This document shows positions 33,661 to 41,528 of a DNA stretch of 64,000 bases, in pieces. Source of the DNA: DGNJ01 sp002388905 (lineage in GTDB: Bacteria > Pseudomonadota > Gammaproteobacteria > Pseudomonadales > Porticoccaceae). The notes beneath the pieces are model-generated. The model searched no databases and was not told the DNA's origin. It worked only from the letters and a program-made list of their open reading frames with translations. A program made the translations under genes and the position numbers. Each line of letters opens with the position of its first letter. Positions within the stretch are counted from its first letter, which is position 1. The stretch is taken from positions 1 to 64,000 of the forward strand of contig DAITSJ010000018.1 in NCBI GenBank assembly GCA_036843405.1. The letters run 5' to 3'.

Positions 33661-35397
33661 GTGGAACTCCTTTCCGGTGGCGACATATTGCTCCGCGCCC
33701 TGCACGATGCCGGCGTCAAATACCTGTGGGGCTACCCGGGCGGCGCCGCACTCCATATCTACGATGCCATTTTCCGCCAGGACAAGGTGGACCATGTCCT
33801 GGTGCGCCACGAGCAGGCGGCCGTGCACGCGGCCGACGCCTACTCCCGGACCACCGGCGAAGTGGGCGCGGTTCTGGTTACTTCGGGTCCCGGCGCCACC
33901 AATGCCATCACGGGCATCGCCACCGCCTACATGGATTCCATTCCCCTGGTGGTCATCTCCGGCCAGGTGGTTCAGGACAAGATCGGCGACGATGCCTTCC
34001 AGGAGACCGACATGATCGGCGTCTCCCGGCCCATCGTGAAGCACAGCTACCTGGTCAAGCGGCCCGAGGATATCGCCGAAACCATCGCCAAGGCCTTTTA
34101 CATTGCCTCCTCCGGGCGGCCGGGACCCGTCGTGGTCGATATCCCCAAGGACGTCACCGATCCCAATACCAAGGTCGCTTACAGCTACCCGGAAAAAATC
34201 AAGCTGCGTTCCTACCAGCCCACCACCAAGGGTCATTCCGGGCAGATCAAGCGGGCCGTCAAGCACCTGCTCGCCGCCAGGCGGCCGGTCATTTATTCCG
34301 GCGGCGGCGTGATTATGGCCAATGGCTCCGAACAGCTTAGGGAACTGGCCCGAATGCTCAACTATCCGGTTACCAATACCCTGATGGGACTGGGCGCCTA
34401 CCCCGGCTCGGATCGCCAGTTCCTGGGCATGCTGGGCATGCACGGCACCTTCGAGGCCAATACCGCCATGCACCATGCCGACCTGATCCTGGCGGTGGGC
34501 GCGCGCTTCGACGACCGGGTCACCAACACCCCGGCCAAGTTCTGCCCCAATGCCACCATCATCCACGTGGACATCGACCCCACGTCGATTTCCAAGACCA
34601 TCCGTGCCGATATCCCCATCGTCGGCTCCTGCGACCAGGTCATGCAGGAGATGATCGACCAGATCGCCGCGTCCGGCAAACGGCCCGACGGGGAGGCCAT
34701 CGGCGAATGGTGGCAGCAGATCGACGAATGGCGTGAGCGCCACGGGCTCTATACCGCTTCCCGCTATGGCGAAAGTGGCGGTGAAATCATCAAGCCGCAG
34801 GACGTCATCAAGACTCTCTACAAGGTCACGGAGGGCAAGGCCTATGTCACCTCCGACGTGGGCCAGCACCAGATGTTCGCCGCCCAGTACTACCTCTTTG
34901 ACGATCCGCGCAAATGGGTCAATTCCGGCGGCCTGGGCACCATGGGCTACGGCCTGCCGGCGGCCATGGGCGCCAAAATGGCGCACCCGGAGGCGGATGT
35001 CGCCTGTGTGACCGGGGAGGGCAGTATCCAGATGAATATCCAGGAGTTGTCCACCTGCACCCAGCACCAGTTGCCGGTGAAGATCATCAACCTCAACAAC
35101 CAGGCCCTGGGCATGGTCAAGCAGTGGCAGGACATGCAATACGGCAGCCGTTATTCCCATATCCTTTACGAAGACTCGCTGCCGGACTTCGTCAAGCTGG
35201 CGGAGGCCTATGGTCACGTGGGTATGAAGGTTACCCGATACGAGGATCTGGAACCGGCCATGCGCGAGTGCTTTGCCCTGAAGGATCGCACGGTATTCCT
35301 TGATGTTTACGTGGATCCCGGCGAGCACGTCTACCCCATGCACGTGGCCCCCGGCTCCATGCGCGACCTGTGGCTGAGCAAAACGGAGCGTACCTGA
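33661..35397 (+). CDS. ilvI: Acetolactate synthase large subunit
   Basis: 578 residues. This TPP/FAD enzyme condenses pyruvate with pyruvate or 2-oxobutyrate, the first common step of branched-chain amino-acid synthesis. YLWGYPGGAALHIYDA with RHEQAAVHAADAYSR is the N-terminal TPP domain (catalytic Glu in RHEQ). The Mg-TPP motif is GEGSIQMNIQEL...LNNQALGM; Glu replaces the Asp of GDG, as also found in Pseudomonas. I choose the GTG at 33661 because GAGGG lies 7 nt upstream and VELLSGGDIL aligns with the E. coli IlvI start; the ATG at 33646 is the alternative. Overlaps ilvH by one base. Confidence 0.93.
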   Translation: MELLSGGDILLRALHDAGVKYLWGYPGGAALHIYDAIFRQDKVDHVLVRHEQAAVHAADAYSRTTGEVGAVLVTSGPGATNAITGIATAYMDSIPLVVISGQVVQDKIGDDAFQETDMIGVSRPIVKHSYLVKRPEDIAETIAKAFYIASSGRPGPVVVDIPKDVTDPNTKVAYSYPEKIKLRSYQPTTKGHSGQIKRAVKHLLAARRPVIYSGGGVIMANGSEQLRELARMLNYPVTNTLMGLGAYPGSDRQFLGMLGMHGTFEANTAMHHADLILAVGARFDDRVTNTPAKFCPNATIIHVDIDPTSISKTIRADIPIVGSCDQVMQEMIDQIAASGKRPDGEAIGEWWQQIDEWRERHGLYTASRYGESGGEIIKPQDVIKTLYKVTEGKAYVTSDVGQHQMFAAQYYLFDDPRKWVNSGGLGTMGYGLPAAMGAKMAHPEADVACVTGEGSIQMNIQELSTCTQHQLPVKIINLNNQALGMVKQWQDMQYGSRYSHILYEDSLPDFVKLAEAYGHVGMKVTRYEDLEPAMRECFALKDRTVFLDVYVDPGEHVYPMHVAPGSMRDLWLSKTERT

Positions 35398-35888
35398 TGA
35401 GAAGAATCATTTCCGTTCTCATGGAAAACGAGCCGGGCGCCCTGTCGCGGGTCGTGGGACTGTTCTCCCAGCGCGGCTACAACATCGATTCCCTGACCGT
35501 GGCGCCCACCGAGGACCAGACATTATCCCGGTTGACCCTCACGACCCAGGGCGACGACCGGATCATCGAGCAGATCACCAAGCAGCTCAACAAATTGGTG
35601 GATGTGGTCAAGGTCATCGACCTCACCGAGGGCGCCCATGTTGAGCGGGAGTTGATGCTGCTCAAGGTCAGGGCCGGCGGCGCCCAGCGCGCCGAGGTCA
35701 AGCGTACCGTGGACATATTCCGGGGCCAGATCGTCGATGTCGGCCCCGCCGGCTACACGGTGCAGATCGCCGGCGACAGCAGCAAGCTCGACGCCTTTAT
35801 CGCCACCCTGCCGGAATCCGATATTGTCGAGGTGGTGCGCTCCGGGGTCTGCGGTCTGTCCCGGGGTGAAAAGTCCCTCCGGGTCTGA
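35397..35888 (+). CDS. ilvH: Acetolactate synthase small (regulatory) subunit
   Basis: 163 residues, equal to E. coli IlvH. The N-terminal ACT domain starts RRIISVLMENEPGALSRVVG with LFSQRGYNIDSLTVAPTE, the valine-binding fold that gives feedback inhibition. The C-terminal domain follows from about 80. The ATG overlaps the ilvI stop as TGATG, so translation is coupled. Confidence 0.95.
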   Translation: MRRIISVLMENEPGALSRVVGLFSQRGYNIDSLTVAPTEDQTLSRLTLTTQGDDRIIEQITKQLNKLVDVVKVIDLTEGAHVERELMLLKVRAGGAQRAEVKRTVDIFRGQIVDVGPAGYTVQIAGDSSKLDAFIATLPESDIVEVVRSGVCGLSRGEKSLRV

Positions 35889-35936
35889 ATCGTGTCTTTC
35901 AATCCAAGCCAAACTTTCTACGACAGGTGAACAACA

Positions 35937-36956
35937 ATGCAAGTGTATTACGACAAAGACTGTGATCTTTCCATTATCCGCGACATGAAGGTGACGATTG
36001 TCGGCTACGGTTCCCAGGGCCACGCCCACGCGCTCAACCTGCGGGACTCGGGTGTCGAGAATGTCACCGTGGCCCTGCGCAAGGGCTCCGGTTCCTGGAA
36101 CAAGGCCGAGCAGGAAGGCCTCAAGGTGGCAGAAATCGAGGACGCCGTGAGCGGTGCCGACGTGGTCATGGTCCTGGCTCCGGACGAGCATCAGAAGGCC
36201 ATCTACGAAAACCGGATCGAGCCCAACCTGAAAGAGGGTGCCACCCTGGCTTTCGCCCACGGCCTCAATATCCACTTCGAACTGATCGTGCCCCGGGCCG
36301 ACCTTGACGTGATCATGATCGCCCCCAAGGGGCCGGGCCACACCGTGCGCAGCACCTATGTGGAAGGCGGCGGCGTACCCACCCTGATCGCCGTGTACCA
36401 GGACAGCTCCGGCCGGGCCAAGGAAACCGCCCTGTCCTATGCCTCCGCCAACGGCGGCGGCCGCTCCGGCATTATTGAAACCAACTTCCGGGAAGAGACG
36501 GAAACCGACCTCTTCGGCGAGCAGGCGGTTCTTTGTGGCGGTGTTTCCGCCCTGGTGGAAGCGGGCTTCGAAACCCTGGTGGAAGCCGGCTACGCCCCGG
36601 AAATGGCCTATTTCGAGTGCCTCCACGAACTCAAGCTGATCGTCGACCTGATGTACCAGGGCGGCATTGCCGATATGCGCTACTCCATCTCCAATACCGC
36701 GGAGTTCGGCGACTACATGAGTGGTCCCCGGGTGATCAACGACAACACCAAGGATGAAATGCGCCGCATTCTCAAGGATGTCCAGGAAGGCACCTTCGTG
36801 CACAAGTTTATCCTGGACAACCAGGCCGGCAATCCCATTCTCAAGGCCCGCCGTCGCATGTCCGCCGAACATCCCATCGAGGAAGTGGGCGCCAGGCTGC
36901 GCGGCATGATGCCCTGGATTGCCAAGAACAAGCTGGTGGACAAAAGCAAAAACTGA
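35937..36956 (+). CDS. ilvC: Ketol-acid reductoisomerase, class I
   Basis: 339 residues, class I (short) form. VTIVGYGSQGHAHALNLRDS is the NADPH-binding Rossmann loop. The knotted C-terminal domain carries the Mg2+ ligands in LFGEQAVLCGG and YFECLHELKLIVDLMYQGG. It converts acetolactate to dihydroxy-isovalerate and the isoleucine analogue, the step after IlvIH. It is 48 bp after ilvH, in the same operon, which ends at the terminator at 37023-37048. Confidence 0.96.
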   Translation: MQVYYDKDCDLSIIRDMKVTIVGYGSQGHAHALNLRDSGVENVTVALRKGSGSWNKAEQEGLKVAEIEDAVSGADVVMVLAPDEHQKAIYENRIEPNLKEGATLAFAHGLNIHFELIVPRADLDVIMIAPKGPGHTVRSTYVEGGGVPTLIAVYQDSSGRAKETALSYASANGGGRSGIIETNFREETETDLFGEQAVLCGGVSALVEAGFETLVEAGYAPEMAYFECLHELKLIVDLMYQGGIADMRYSISNTAEFGDYMSGPRVINDNTKDEMRRILKDVQEGTFVHKFILDNQAGNPILKARRRMSAEHPIEEVGARLRGMMPWIAKNKLVDKSKN

Positions 36957-36966
36957 TACCGGCAGC

Positions 36967-37004
36967 CGCCAGCTCCGGTCCCGGTTCCGGGACCGGAGCT
37001 GGCG
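36967..37004. repeat. 18-bp perfect inverted repeat after ilvC
   Basis: The left arm CGCCAGCTCCGGTCCCGG (36967-36984) is followed after two bases by its exact reverse complement (36987-37004). It lies 10 bp after the ilvC stop and just before an intrinsic terminator. It may stabilise the 3' end of the transcript. Confidence 0.8.
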
Positions 37005-37022
37005 TCCCACGCTGGACACCGC

Positions 37023-37048
37023 AAAACGGGGGCAATGCCCCCGTTTTT
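37023..37048 (+). terminator. Intrinsic terminator of ilvIHC
   Basis: An 11-bp stem with arms AAAACGGGGGC and GCCCCCGTTTT and an AAT loop, followed by a T-run. A-run and T-run on both sides make it potentially bidirectional. It separates ilvC from pssA. Confidence 0.9.
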
Positions 37049-37173
37049 GACCATTGGCCAACGGAATATGCGCCACCCGTGGTGTCGTGCGGCCAACGTC
37101 TGCCTTTAAAATCTTAACAAGCCGCCACCGCAGTGCTACATTGCCTTTCACACCTGTCAAACACCGAGGTCTC

Positions 37174-37959
37174 ATGAACGACGCCCGCGAGGAAACCGCC
37201 GGGGAGCACCGTTCCTTCGACGACAACGACCAGAGTCTCAAGCGGCGGGGTATCTACCTGCTGCCCAACCTGCTTACCACCGGCGCCATGTTTGCCGGCT
37301 TCTATGCAATTCTCGCCGGCATGAACGGCCATTTTCAGCAGGCGGCCATCGCCATTTTCGTGGCCATGTTCTTCGACGGTCTCGATGGCCGTGTGGCACG
37401 GCTCACCAACACCCAGAGCGAGTTCGGCGTGCAGTACGACAGCCTCTCGGACATGGTTTCCTTCGGTGTGGCGCCGGCCATCGTGGCATTCAGCTGGATG
37501 CTGCACAGTCTGGGCAAGGTGGGCTGGGCGGCGGCCTTTATCTACGCCTCCTGCTCCGCCCTGCGCCTGGCCCGCTTCAATACCCAGGTTGATGTGGTCG
37601 ACAAGCGCTACTTTGTCGGTCTGGCAAGCCCTTCCGCCGCGGCACTGGTGGCGGGTATGGTCTGGACCGGCCATGACAGCGAGGTCACCACGGGGCTTGC
37701 CGCGGTGGCGGCGCTGGTCACGGCGCTGGCCGGCGTTCTCATGGTGGCCAATCTGCGCTACCAGAGCTTCAAGGGCATCGATCTTCGCGGCAGGGTCCCC
37801 TTTGTGGTGATTCTTGCCGTGGTCATGGTTTTCGTGGTGGTGACCATCGATCCGCCCCGGGTACTGCTGGCCATGGCGGCCGCCTATGCCCTGTCCGGGC
37901 CGGTAAGCTGGCTCTGGCGCCGTTACGGTTCCCGCCGCCATAAGAGCGACGGCGAATGA
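37174..37959 (+). CDS. pssA: CDP-diacylglycerol-serine O-phosphatidyltransferase
   Basis: 261 residues. The CDP-alcohol phosphotransferase motif is present as DGLDGRVARLTNTQSEFG followed by VQYDSLSD (pattern DG-x2-AR-x8-G-x3-D-x3-D). Several membrane helices follow. It makes phosphatidylserine in the inner membrane, the precursor of phosphatidylethanolamine. The N-terminal ~30 residues are hydrophilic. The ATG at 37174 is favoured by the family start; the longer frame from 37054 enters the intergenic terminator region. The ilvC-pssA order occurs in related gammaproteobacteria. Confidence 0.92.
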   Translation: MNDAREETAGEHRSFDDNDQSLKRRGIYLLPNLLTTGAMFAGFYAILAGMNGHFQQAAIAIFVAMFFDGLDGRVARLTNTQSEFGVQYDSLSDMVSFGVAPAIVAFSWMLHSLGKVGWAAAFIYASCSALRLARFNTQVDVVDKRYFVGLASPSAAALVAGMVWTGHDSEVTTGLAAVAALVTALAGVLMVANLRYQSFKGIDLRGRVPFVVILAVVMVFVVVTIDPPRVLLAMAAAYALSGPVSWLWRRYGSRRHKSDGE

Positions 37960-37975
37960 AGCGGGGAGAAGGCTG

Positions 37976-38719
37976 ATGGTCGATGGGCAGGGTTTGCGGG
38001 ACTGGTATCTCGGCGCGCTGGGCATTGTCCAATACCTGCCCCGGGATGCCATTGACGAGACCGGTTCACAGACCCGGGACAGCGTCCCGAACGAAGACAT
38101 AACCAGCCAGCGTTTGGCCGAAGATGATCCGCCGCAGGATCAATCACTGCAACGTTCCCGACCCCGCATCGAACTCAACCTCGACTCGCCGTCCGGCGTG
38201 ACGAAGCGCGGGCAGGTGGCAAAAAAACCAGCGTCTAAAGAACCCGAGGTGGCGGACAGCCTCCACTGCCGGCTGGCCTTCTGGCAACCGGCACCGGATC
38301 TGGCGGTGCTGGACAGCCTGGAGCCCGGGCAGCGACCTTCCCCGGAACACCGCAGGATGCTCGCCAATATCCTCAAGGCCATCAAACGCGGTGGTGCCGA
38401 GTTGCCGCCCGCGGAGCTGATCGACTGGCCGCCTACCGCCACCGCCCCGGCGGATAGGAGCGGCGCCCGTGACATGATGTCGGTATTCCTCGCCGCCCGC
38501 AGCCAGCAATCCCCGTTTGCCTGGGTGCTGCTGATGGGGCGCGCCGCCGGCCTGGTTTTCGACGAGCCCGGCACCGTGCCACCGGTGATCGGCGAGAGCC
38601 TGGCGCTCCCCGGCGGCGCCGGGGGCGTCGTTACCCACTCCCTGAGTGACATGATTGGCGACCCCGCGCTCAAGCGGGACACCTGGGAAGCCATACGCTT
38701 CCTGGCGGACAAGACCTGA
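37976..38719 (+). CDS. holD: HolD-like DNA polymerase III psi subunit
   Basis: 247 residues, located directly before rimI, as holD is in E. coli. The N-terminus GLRDWYLGALGIVQYLPRD resembles the psi start (RDWQLQQLGITQWSLR), the peptide that binds the chi subunit. A long, poorly conserved linker follows (about 25-90). The part from about 95 (HCRLAFWQPAPDLAVLDSLE) could be the compact psi-like domain. The protein is nearly twice the length of E. coli psi, so the call rests on the N-terminal motif and gene order. If correct, it links the clamp loader to SSB through chi. Confidence 0.6.
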   Translation: MVDGQGLRDWYLGALGIVQYLPRDAIDETGSQTRDSVPNEDITSQRLAEDDPPQDQSLQRSRPRIELNLDSPSGVTKRGQVAKKPASKEPEVADSLHCRLAFWQPAPDLAVLDSLEPGQRPSPEHRRMLANILKAIKRGGAELPPAELIDWPPTATAPADRSGARDMMSVFLAARSQQSPFAWVLLMGRAAGLVFDEPGTVPPVIGESLALPGGAGGVVTHSLSDMIGDPALKRDTWEAIRFLADKT

Positions 38720-38729
38720 GAAGAAGGCG

Positions 38730-39182
38730 TTGGCACAACAGCCGGCCATCAGATTTCGGCAAGCCGCGGTCGATGACCTGGCAGCTATCCTGGCCATCCA
38801 GGACCAGGCCGCTGCCGCGCCCTGGTCCGGGCGGCAATGGCGGGACAGTCTCGAATCTCATTCCGTGACCCTGCTCGATGTCAATGGGACAGTGGCCGGT
38901 TACGCCGTTGTCGCCAGCGTTCTGGACGAAAGGGAACTGCTCAATATTGCCGTGATGCCGGCGCAGCAGGGGCAGGGCCTGGGCGGTATATTGCTCGACC
39001 GGTGCCTGGCGAAGGACGGGACCGGGGCGGTACGAATGCTCCTTGAGGTGCGGTCCGGCAACCAGTCGGCTATCGCCCTCTATCGCAGCCGGGGGTTCGT
39101 CAAGGCGGGGATACGGAAAGGCTACTATCCTGCGGGAGCAGGCAGAGAAGACGCATGGGTTATGGTCTATGAATTCCAGTGA
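38730..39182 (+). CDS. rimI: Ribosomal protein S18 (or related) N-acetyltransferase RimI
   Basis: 150 residues of the GNAT fold. The acetyl-CoA pyrophosphate loop is QQGQGLGGILLDRCL; LLEVRSGNQSAIALYRSRGF is the family's C-terminal block. RimI acetylates the N-terminus of a ribosomal protein. I use TTG at 38730 as the start because it gives the usual RimI length and has GAGAAG upstream; no suitable ATG exists. It starts 10 bp after the holD-like gene and overlaps the next gene by 14 bp. Confidence 0.85.
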   Translation: MAQQPAIRFRQAAVDDLAAILAIQDQAAAAPWSGRQWRDSLESHSVTLLDVNGTVAGYAVVASVLDERELLNIAVMPAQQGQGLGGILLDRCLAKDGTGAVRMLLEVRSGNQSAIALYRSRGFVKAGIRKGYYPAGAGREDAWVMVYEFQ

Positions 39183-40122
39183 AAAAATTCCGGTGGGGAT
39201 CAGCAGTTGCCTGCTCGGCAATGAAGTGCGGCACAACGGTGGCCACAAACGGGATTCCTACATCAACGGCACCCTGTCCAGGTTTTTCGACCTGGAACCT
39301 TTTTGTCCCGAAGTGGGTATCGGCATGGGCGTGCCCCGCCCGGCCATACGCCTGATCGCCTCCGACGGGGAGGCCCGGGCAGTGGGTGTCAAGGACCCGG
39401 CCATGGATGTCACCGACCAGTTGAAGGCCTACACCGACGAACAGGGCGATGCCATCGCCCCGCTGCGCGGTTTTATCCTCAAGAAAGGCTCCCCCAGTTG
39501 CGGCATGGAGCGGGTAAAACTCTACAACGACAAGGGTATGCCCGAGAACCGCGGCGTGGGCATCTTTGCCCGGGGGCTGATGGCGCGGTTTCCGCTATTG
39601 CCGGTGGAAGAGGAGGGCCGCCTGGGTGAGCCCCGGCTGCGGGAAAATTTCATTCAACGTGTATTTATCTATCACCGCTGGCGAAACCTGATGGCGGAGG
39701 GTCTCACGGTGGCGGCGTTGACCGACTTTCACGCCCGCATCAAGTTGACCCTTATGAGCCATGACCAACAGGCCGCCCGCGAGCTCGGTCGCATCGCCGC
39801 CGGGGCCAATCCGGACAACCTCGACGACATTGCCGGTGACTATATTGCCCTGGCCATGACCACCCTGAAAAAAGTGGCGACGCGAAAAAACCATGTCAAT
39901 GTGCTCCAGCACATCCAGGGCTACCTGAAGCGCAACCTGGACGGGGACGACAAGGCGGAGCTGGGGGAAACCATTGAGGCTTACTATCGGGGCGAAGTCC
40001 CGCTAATCGTTCCGATTACGCTGTTGCGGCACTTCTTCCGCAAAAGCCCGGACCCCTATATCGAGCGCTCCTGGTATATGGCGCCCTATCCCGGGGAGCT
40101 TCGTTTGCGGAATCTACTTTAG
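39169..40122 (+). CDS. TudS-like (DUF523) and DUF1722 fusion protein
   Basis: 317 residues with two domains. The first (about 1-150) is DUF523, the family of the 2-thiouracil desulfurase TudS, which holds a [4Fe-4S] cluster by three Cys. These are visible as Cys14 (ISSCLLGNEVRHNGGHK), Cys46 (FCPEVGIGMGVPRP) and Cys111 (GSPSCGMERV). The second (about 185-310) is DUF1722 (YbgA-like), with KLTLMSHDQQAARELGRI and LLRHFFRKSP. The fusion is common, but the role of DUF1722 is not known. A sulfur-removing or DNA-repair-linked role is inferred from family only. Start at 39169 overlaps rimI. Confidence 0.85.
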   Translation: MNSSEKIPVGISSCLLGNEVRHNGGHKRDSYINGTLSRFFDLEPFCPEVGIGMGVPRPAIRLIASDGEARAVGVKDPAMDVTDQLKAYTDEQGDAIAPLRGFILKKGSPSCGMERVKLYNDKGMPENRGVGIFARGLMARFPLLPVEEEGRLGEPRLRENFIQRVFIYHRWRNLMAEGLTVAALTDFHARIKLTLMSHDQQAARELGRIAAGANPDNLDDIAGDYIALAMTTLKKVATRKNHVNVLQHIQGYLKRNLDGDDKAELGETIEAYYRGEVPLIVPITLLRHFFRKSPDPYIERSWYMAPYPGELRLRNLL

Positions 40123-40126
40123 AACG

Positions 40127-41056
40127 GTGAGTCACCGTCTCGACAGGGCAATTGACGAACTGATGGTCCGGGAGGCCCTGCCGCCGGATTTTCGCCGCGT
40201 TATCGACACCGTCTATTATCCCCTGGCCGATGCCCTGTGCCGGAAGCGGCGTGGGATGACCGGCGAAAGTCCCCTGGTGGTCGGAATCAATGGCGCCCAG
40301 GGCACCGGCAAGTCGACACTGGCCCGGTTCGTTGCCGCCATTCTGGCTCACCGCCAGGGTTTTCGGGTGGTCACCCTGTCACTGGACGACCTGTACCTGA
40401 CCCGTCGCCAGCGCTCGGACCTGGCCGCCCGGGTTCATCCGTTGCTGCGGACCCGGGGCGTGCCCGGCACCCACGATATCGACCTGGGCCTGGCGGTTAT
40501 GGATCGTTTGCGCAATGCCGGCCCCGGCACGGCTACCGCCATTCCGAGGTTTGACAAGGCCAGGGACGATCGCCTGCCGGAAGACCGGTGGCCCCGGTTT
40601 CGGGGTCGGCCGGACCTGATCCTGATGGAGGGCTGGTGCCTGGGGGCGGTGCCACAGGACGAGGCGGATCTGGTGGTGCCAATCAACCGTCTGGAAGCCG
40701 ATGAGGATGCCGATGGGCACTGGCGACGTTATGCCAACAGCCAGTTGGCCGACACCTATCCGGCCCTTTTTGGCCAGTTGGATGTGCTGATCATGCTCAA
40801 GGTCCCCGGCTGGGAATCCGTCTATCGTTGGCGGCTGGAACAGGAAGAAAAGTTGCGGGCAAGCCGGCGCGAGGCGGTAAACGGCGCCCGCTTTATGGCG
40901 CCGGGGCAGGTGGCCCGTTTTGTCGCCCATTACGAGCGCCTCACCCGCCACCAACTGGCGGAAATGCCGGCCCGGGCCGACGCCGTGGTGGCGTTGAATC
41001 CCGACCACGGGGCCGACCGTGTCTACGGGCCACTCGTGGAAAGTGAGGGACACTAG
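40127..41056 (+). CDS. P-loop kinase related to D-glycerate 3-kinase
   Basis: 309 residues. A Walker A motif is seen as VVGINGAQGTGKSTLARF, followed by VVTLSLDDLYLTRRQR and LILMEGWCLGAVPQ; these are typical of the plant-type glycerate kinase group (COG4240). RFDKARDDRLPEDRWP is also characteristic. It probably phosphorylates a small carboxylic acid or sugar-like substrate. The start is a GTG four bases after the previous stop, with a poor ribosome-binding site; Met at 40163 is possible. The 3' end overlaps the convergent DUF2834 gene by 4 bp. Confidence 0.78.
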   Translation: MSHRLDRAIDELMVREALPPDFRRVIDTVYYPLADALCRKRRGMTGESPLVVGINGAQGTGKSTLARFVAAILAHRQGFRVVTLSLDDLYLTRRQRSDLAARVHPLLRTRGVPGTHDIDLGLAVMDRLRNAGPGTATAIPRFDKARDDRLPEDRWPRFRGRPDLILMEGWCLGAVPQDEADLVVPINRLEADEDADGHWRRYANSQLADTYPALFGQLDVLIMLKVPGWESVYRWRLEQEEKLRASRREAVNGARFMAPGQVARFVAHYERLTRHQLAEMPARADAVVALNPDHGADRVYGPLVESEGH

Positions 41057-41382
41057 GAGTTTGTCGCCTGAAGTTTGCGTTCGCGCATCAACAGGAACAG
41101 CGGGAAGGCAAAGGCGAAGGCCACCAGGCAACCCAGGACCAGATAGATCCACCAGTGCTTCATGCCCAGGCGCACACCCTCGGCCGCCACGAACACCAGG
41201 AATGTGACAAAGGCGATCATCAGGTCGTTGCTGAGGCTGGCGGCGATAGGCGAGGCATACATGATCGCCAGCCAGTTTTCCAGGGCCATGTCCATGGTGT
41301 TGAAGGCCTGAAGATTGAAATACCAGGTGCCCACCAGGCCGGCGATAGCGAGAATCAGGTAAAGCGTCTGTCTGAAAGTCAT
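41053..41382 (-). CDS. DUF2834 membrane protein
   Basis: 109 residues with three hydrophobic segments (TLYLILAIAGLVGTWYFNL, LMIAFVTFLVFVAAEG, WIYLVLGCLVAFAFAFPLFL). The FVAAEGVRLGMKHWW region and the size match DUF2834 proteins. Function unknown. It is alone on the minus strand. Confidence 0.7.
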   Translation of the reverse strand: MTFRQTLYLILAIAGLVGTWYFNLQAFNTMDMALENWLAIMYASPIAASLSNDLMIAFVTFLVFVAAEGVRLGMKHWWIYLVLGCLVAFAFAFPLFLLMRERKLQATNS

Positions 41383-41528
41383 GAAAACCCCCTTTTGTCT
41401 GTTGTTTTATCCTGTTGTTGTATCCGAAAGGCGGACCCGCCTTCCGGGAAACCATAAAGTGGCCATGCCGGCGGCGCAAGTACCGGTGGTCAACAGGCCG
41501 CCGACGAGGCAATCTCCCGTGAAGCCCT

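Noticed and set aside
33634..35343. A 569-codon minus-strand frame inside ilvI
   Set aside because: Shadow of the acetolactate synthase gene; composition is Gly/His/Asp-rich and matches no family.
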